Below, piece by piece: positions 12,889 to 13,235 of a DNA stretch of 13,235 bases (the first letter of the stretch is position 1; each line of letters begins with the position of its first letter). Position numbers and translations under genes: made by a program. The stretch lies in assembly GCA_937923945.1 (NCBI GenBank), contig CALDWC010000159.1:1-13235 (forward strand), read 5' to 3'. A model generated the notes under the pieces. It did no database searches. It worked only from the letters and a program-made list of their open reading frames with translations, and was not told the origin of the DNA. Origin of the DNA: an uncultured Treponema sp. (lineage in GTDB: Bacteria > Spirochaetota > Spirochaetia > Treponematales > Treponemataceae).

Positions 12889-13235
12889 TTACAACTTTTC
12901 GATTTCTTCCTCGCTTAAACCGGTCGCTTGCATTATTTTTGAACTAGGGTCACCCAGTTGTTTTAATATGCGTGCCGTTTCCAGTTTGTTTTGATAAGCT
13001 CCTTCGGCTCGTCCTTCTTCAATTCCTTCTTTAATTCCTTTTTTGATTCCCTCTTCAATTCCTTCCTTAACTCCCGCTTTACGCCCCTTTGCCAAGTCTT
13101 CTTTTCGAGCTACTTCCCGCTCAAGAGAAAGCATCATTTGGTAGTTTTCTTCAGAAAGCTCGCGAGCTATCCGCCGCTCTTCTTCGGTAACGGTTAATAA
13201 AACTTGATTTGCTCCGTCGATTCCTTTTTCCCGTT
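12889..13235 (-). CDS. C-terminal part of an Rpn/PD-(D/E)XK transposase-like protein (5' end outside window)
   Basis: The frame is open from the window edge to TAA at 12889-12891, giving 114 visible residues. Its order matches the C terminus of Rpn-family recombination-promoting nuclease/putative transposase proteins: a helical segment (VTEEERRIARELSEENYQM), basic helices (REVARKEDLAKGRKAG), then a four-residue repeat (GxxEG/GIKKG-type, KEGIEEGIKKGIKEGIEEG). A short tail follows with a helix-turn-like ending (ILKQLGDPSSKIMQATGLSEEEIEKL). The PD-(D/E)XK catalytic core would lie beyond the edge, so activity cannot be judged. An internal ATG at 13135-13137 is not a credible start because homology-like sequence continues upstream of it. 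Confidence 0.75.
   Translation of the reverse strand, partial: REKGIDGANQVLLTVTEEERRIARELSEENYQMMLSLEREVARKEDLAKGRKAGVKEGIEEGIKKGIKEGIEEGRAEGAYQNKLETARILKQLGDPSSKIMQATGLSEEEIEKL

Overview
The window looks like chromosomal DNA from a host-associated spirochaete, most probably a Treponema. This rests on an AT-rich, single-circle-chromosome style gene set: a SpoIIE-type phosphatase with a GAF domain, a UgtP/MGDG-synthase-like glycolipid glycosyltransferase, a stand-alone rpsD, a DctQM-fused TRAP transporter of the kind known from T. pallidum, and an Rpn/PD-(D/E)XK transposase-like gene with a repetitive tail. The assignment is by protein recognition only; no database search was possible.

Layout. 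Positions 118-4281 hold three + strand genes, each with its own sigma70-type promoter: a membrane/GAF/PP2C phosphatase, an M48 (Ste24-type) metalloprotease and a GT28 glycolipid glycosyltransferase. In all three the -10 box lies so close to the ATG that transcription should start at or within about 3 nt of the start codon, which predicts leaderless mRNAs. Positions 4395-6081 hold the chromosome-partitioning pair parA-parB, overlapping by 8 nt. Positions 6082-7586 are a decayed accessory stretch. It holds a 14-bp-stem hairpin, copies of a small dispersed element with imperfect terminal inverted repeats, a minus-strand pseudogene of the kinase domain of bacterial polynucleotide kinase-phosphatase (Pnkp), a small intact XRE regulator, and about 650 bp with no recognisable gene. 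Positions 7587-8383 are a complete rpsD unit: promoter, gene and two tandem terminator-like hairpins. Positions 8553-11481 encode a TRAP transporter (dctP plus a fused dctQM). It converges on a minus-strand formate/nitrite-family channel gene (11664-12506), with a strong 11-bp-stem hairpin between the two. Positions 12609-12833 carry the most complete copy of the small element (94 bp), a 21-bp-period tandem array and another inverted repeat. The window ends inside the C-terminal part of a minus-strand Rpn-family gene.

How the genes relate. There is no single pathway. The window mixes core functions (chromosome segregation, ribosome assembly, glycolipid synthesis, membrane-protein quality control, solute transport) with short mobile or decayed debris concentrated in intergenic regions. 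The most noteworthy observations are the run of three promoter-to-ATG fusions, the non-autonomous element family with partial copies next to parA and rpsD, the frameshifted Pnkp remnant, and a hairpin that buries the Shine-Dalgarno of dctQM with its start codon in the loop.
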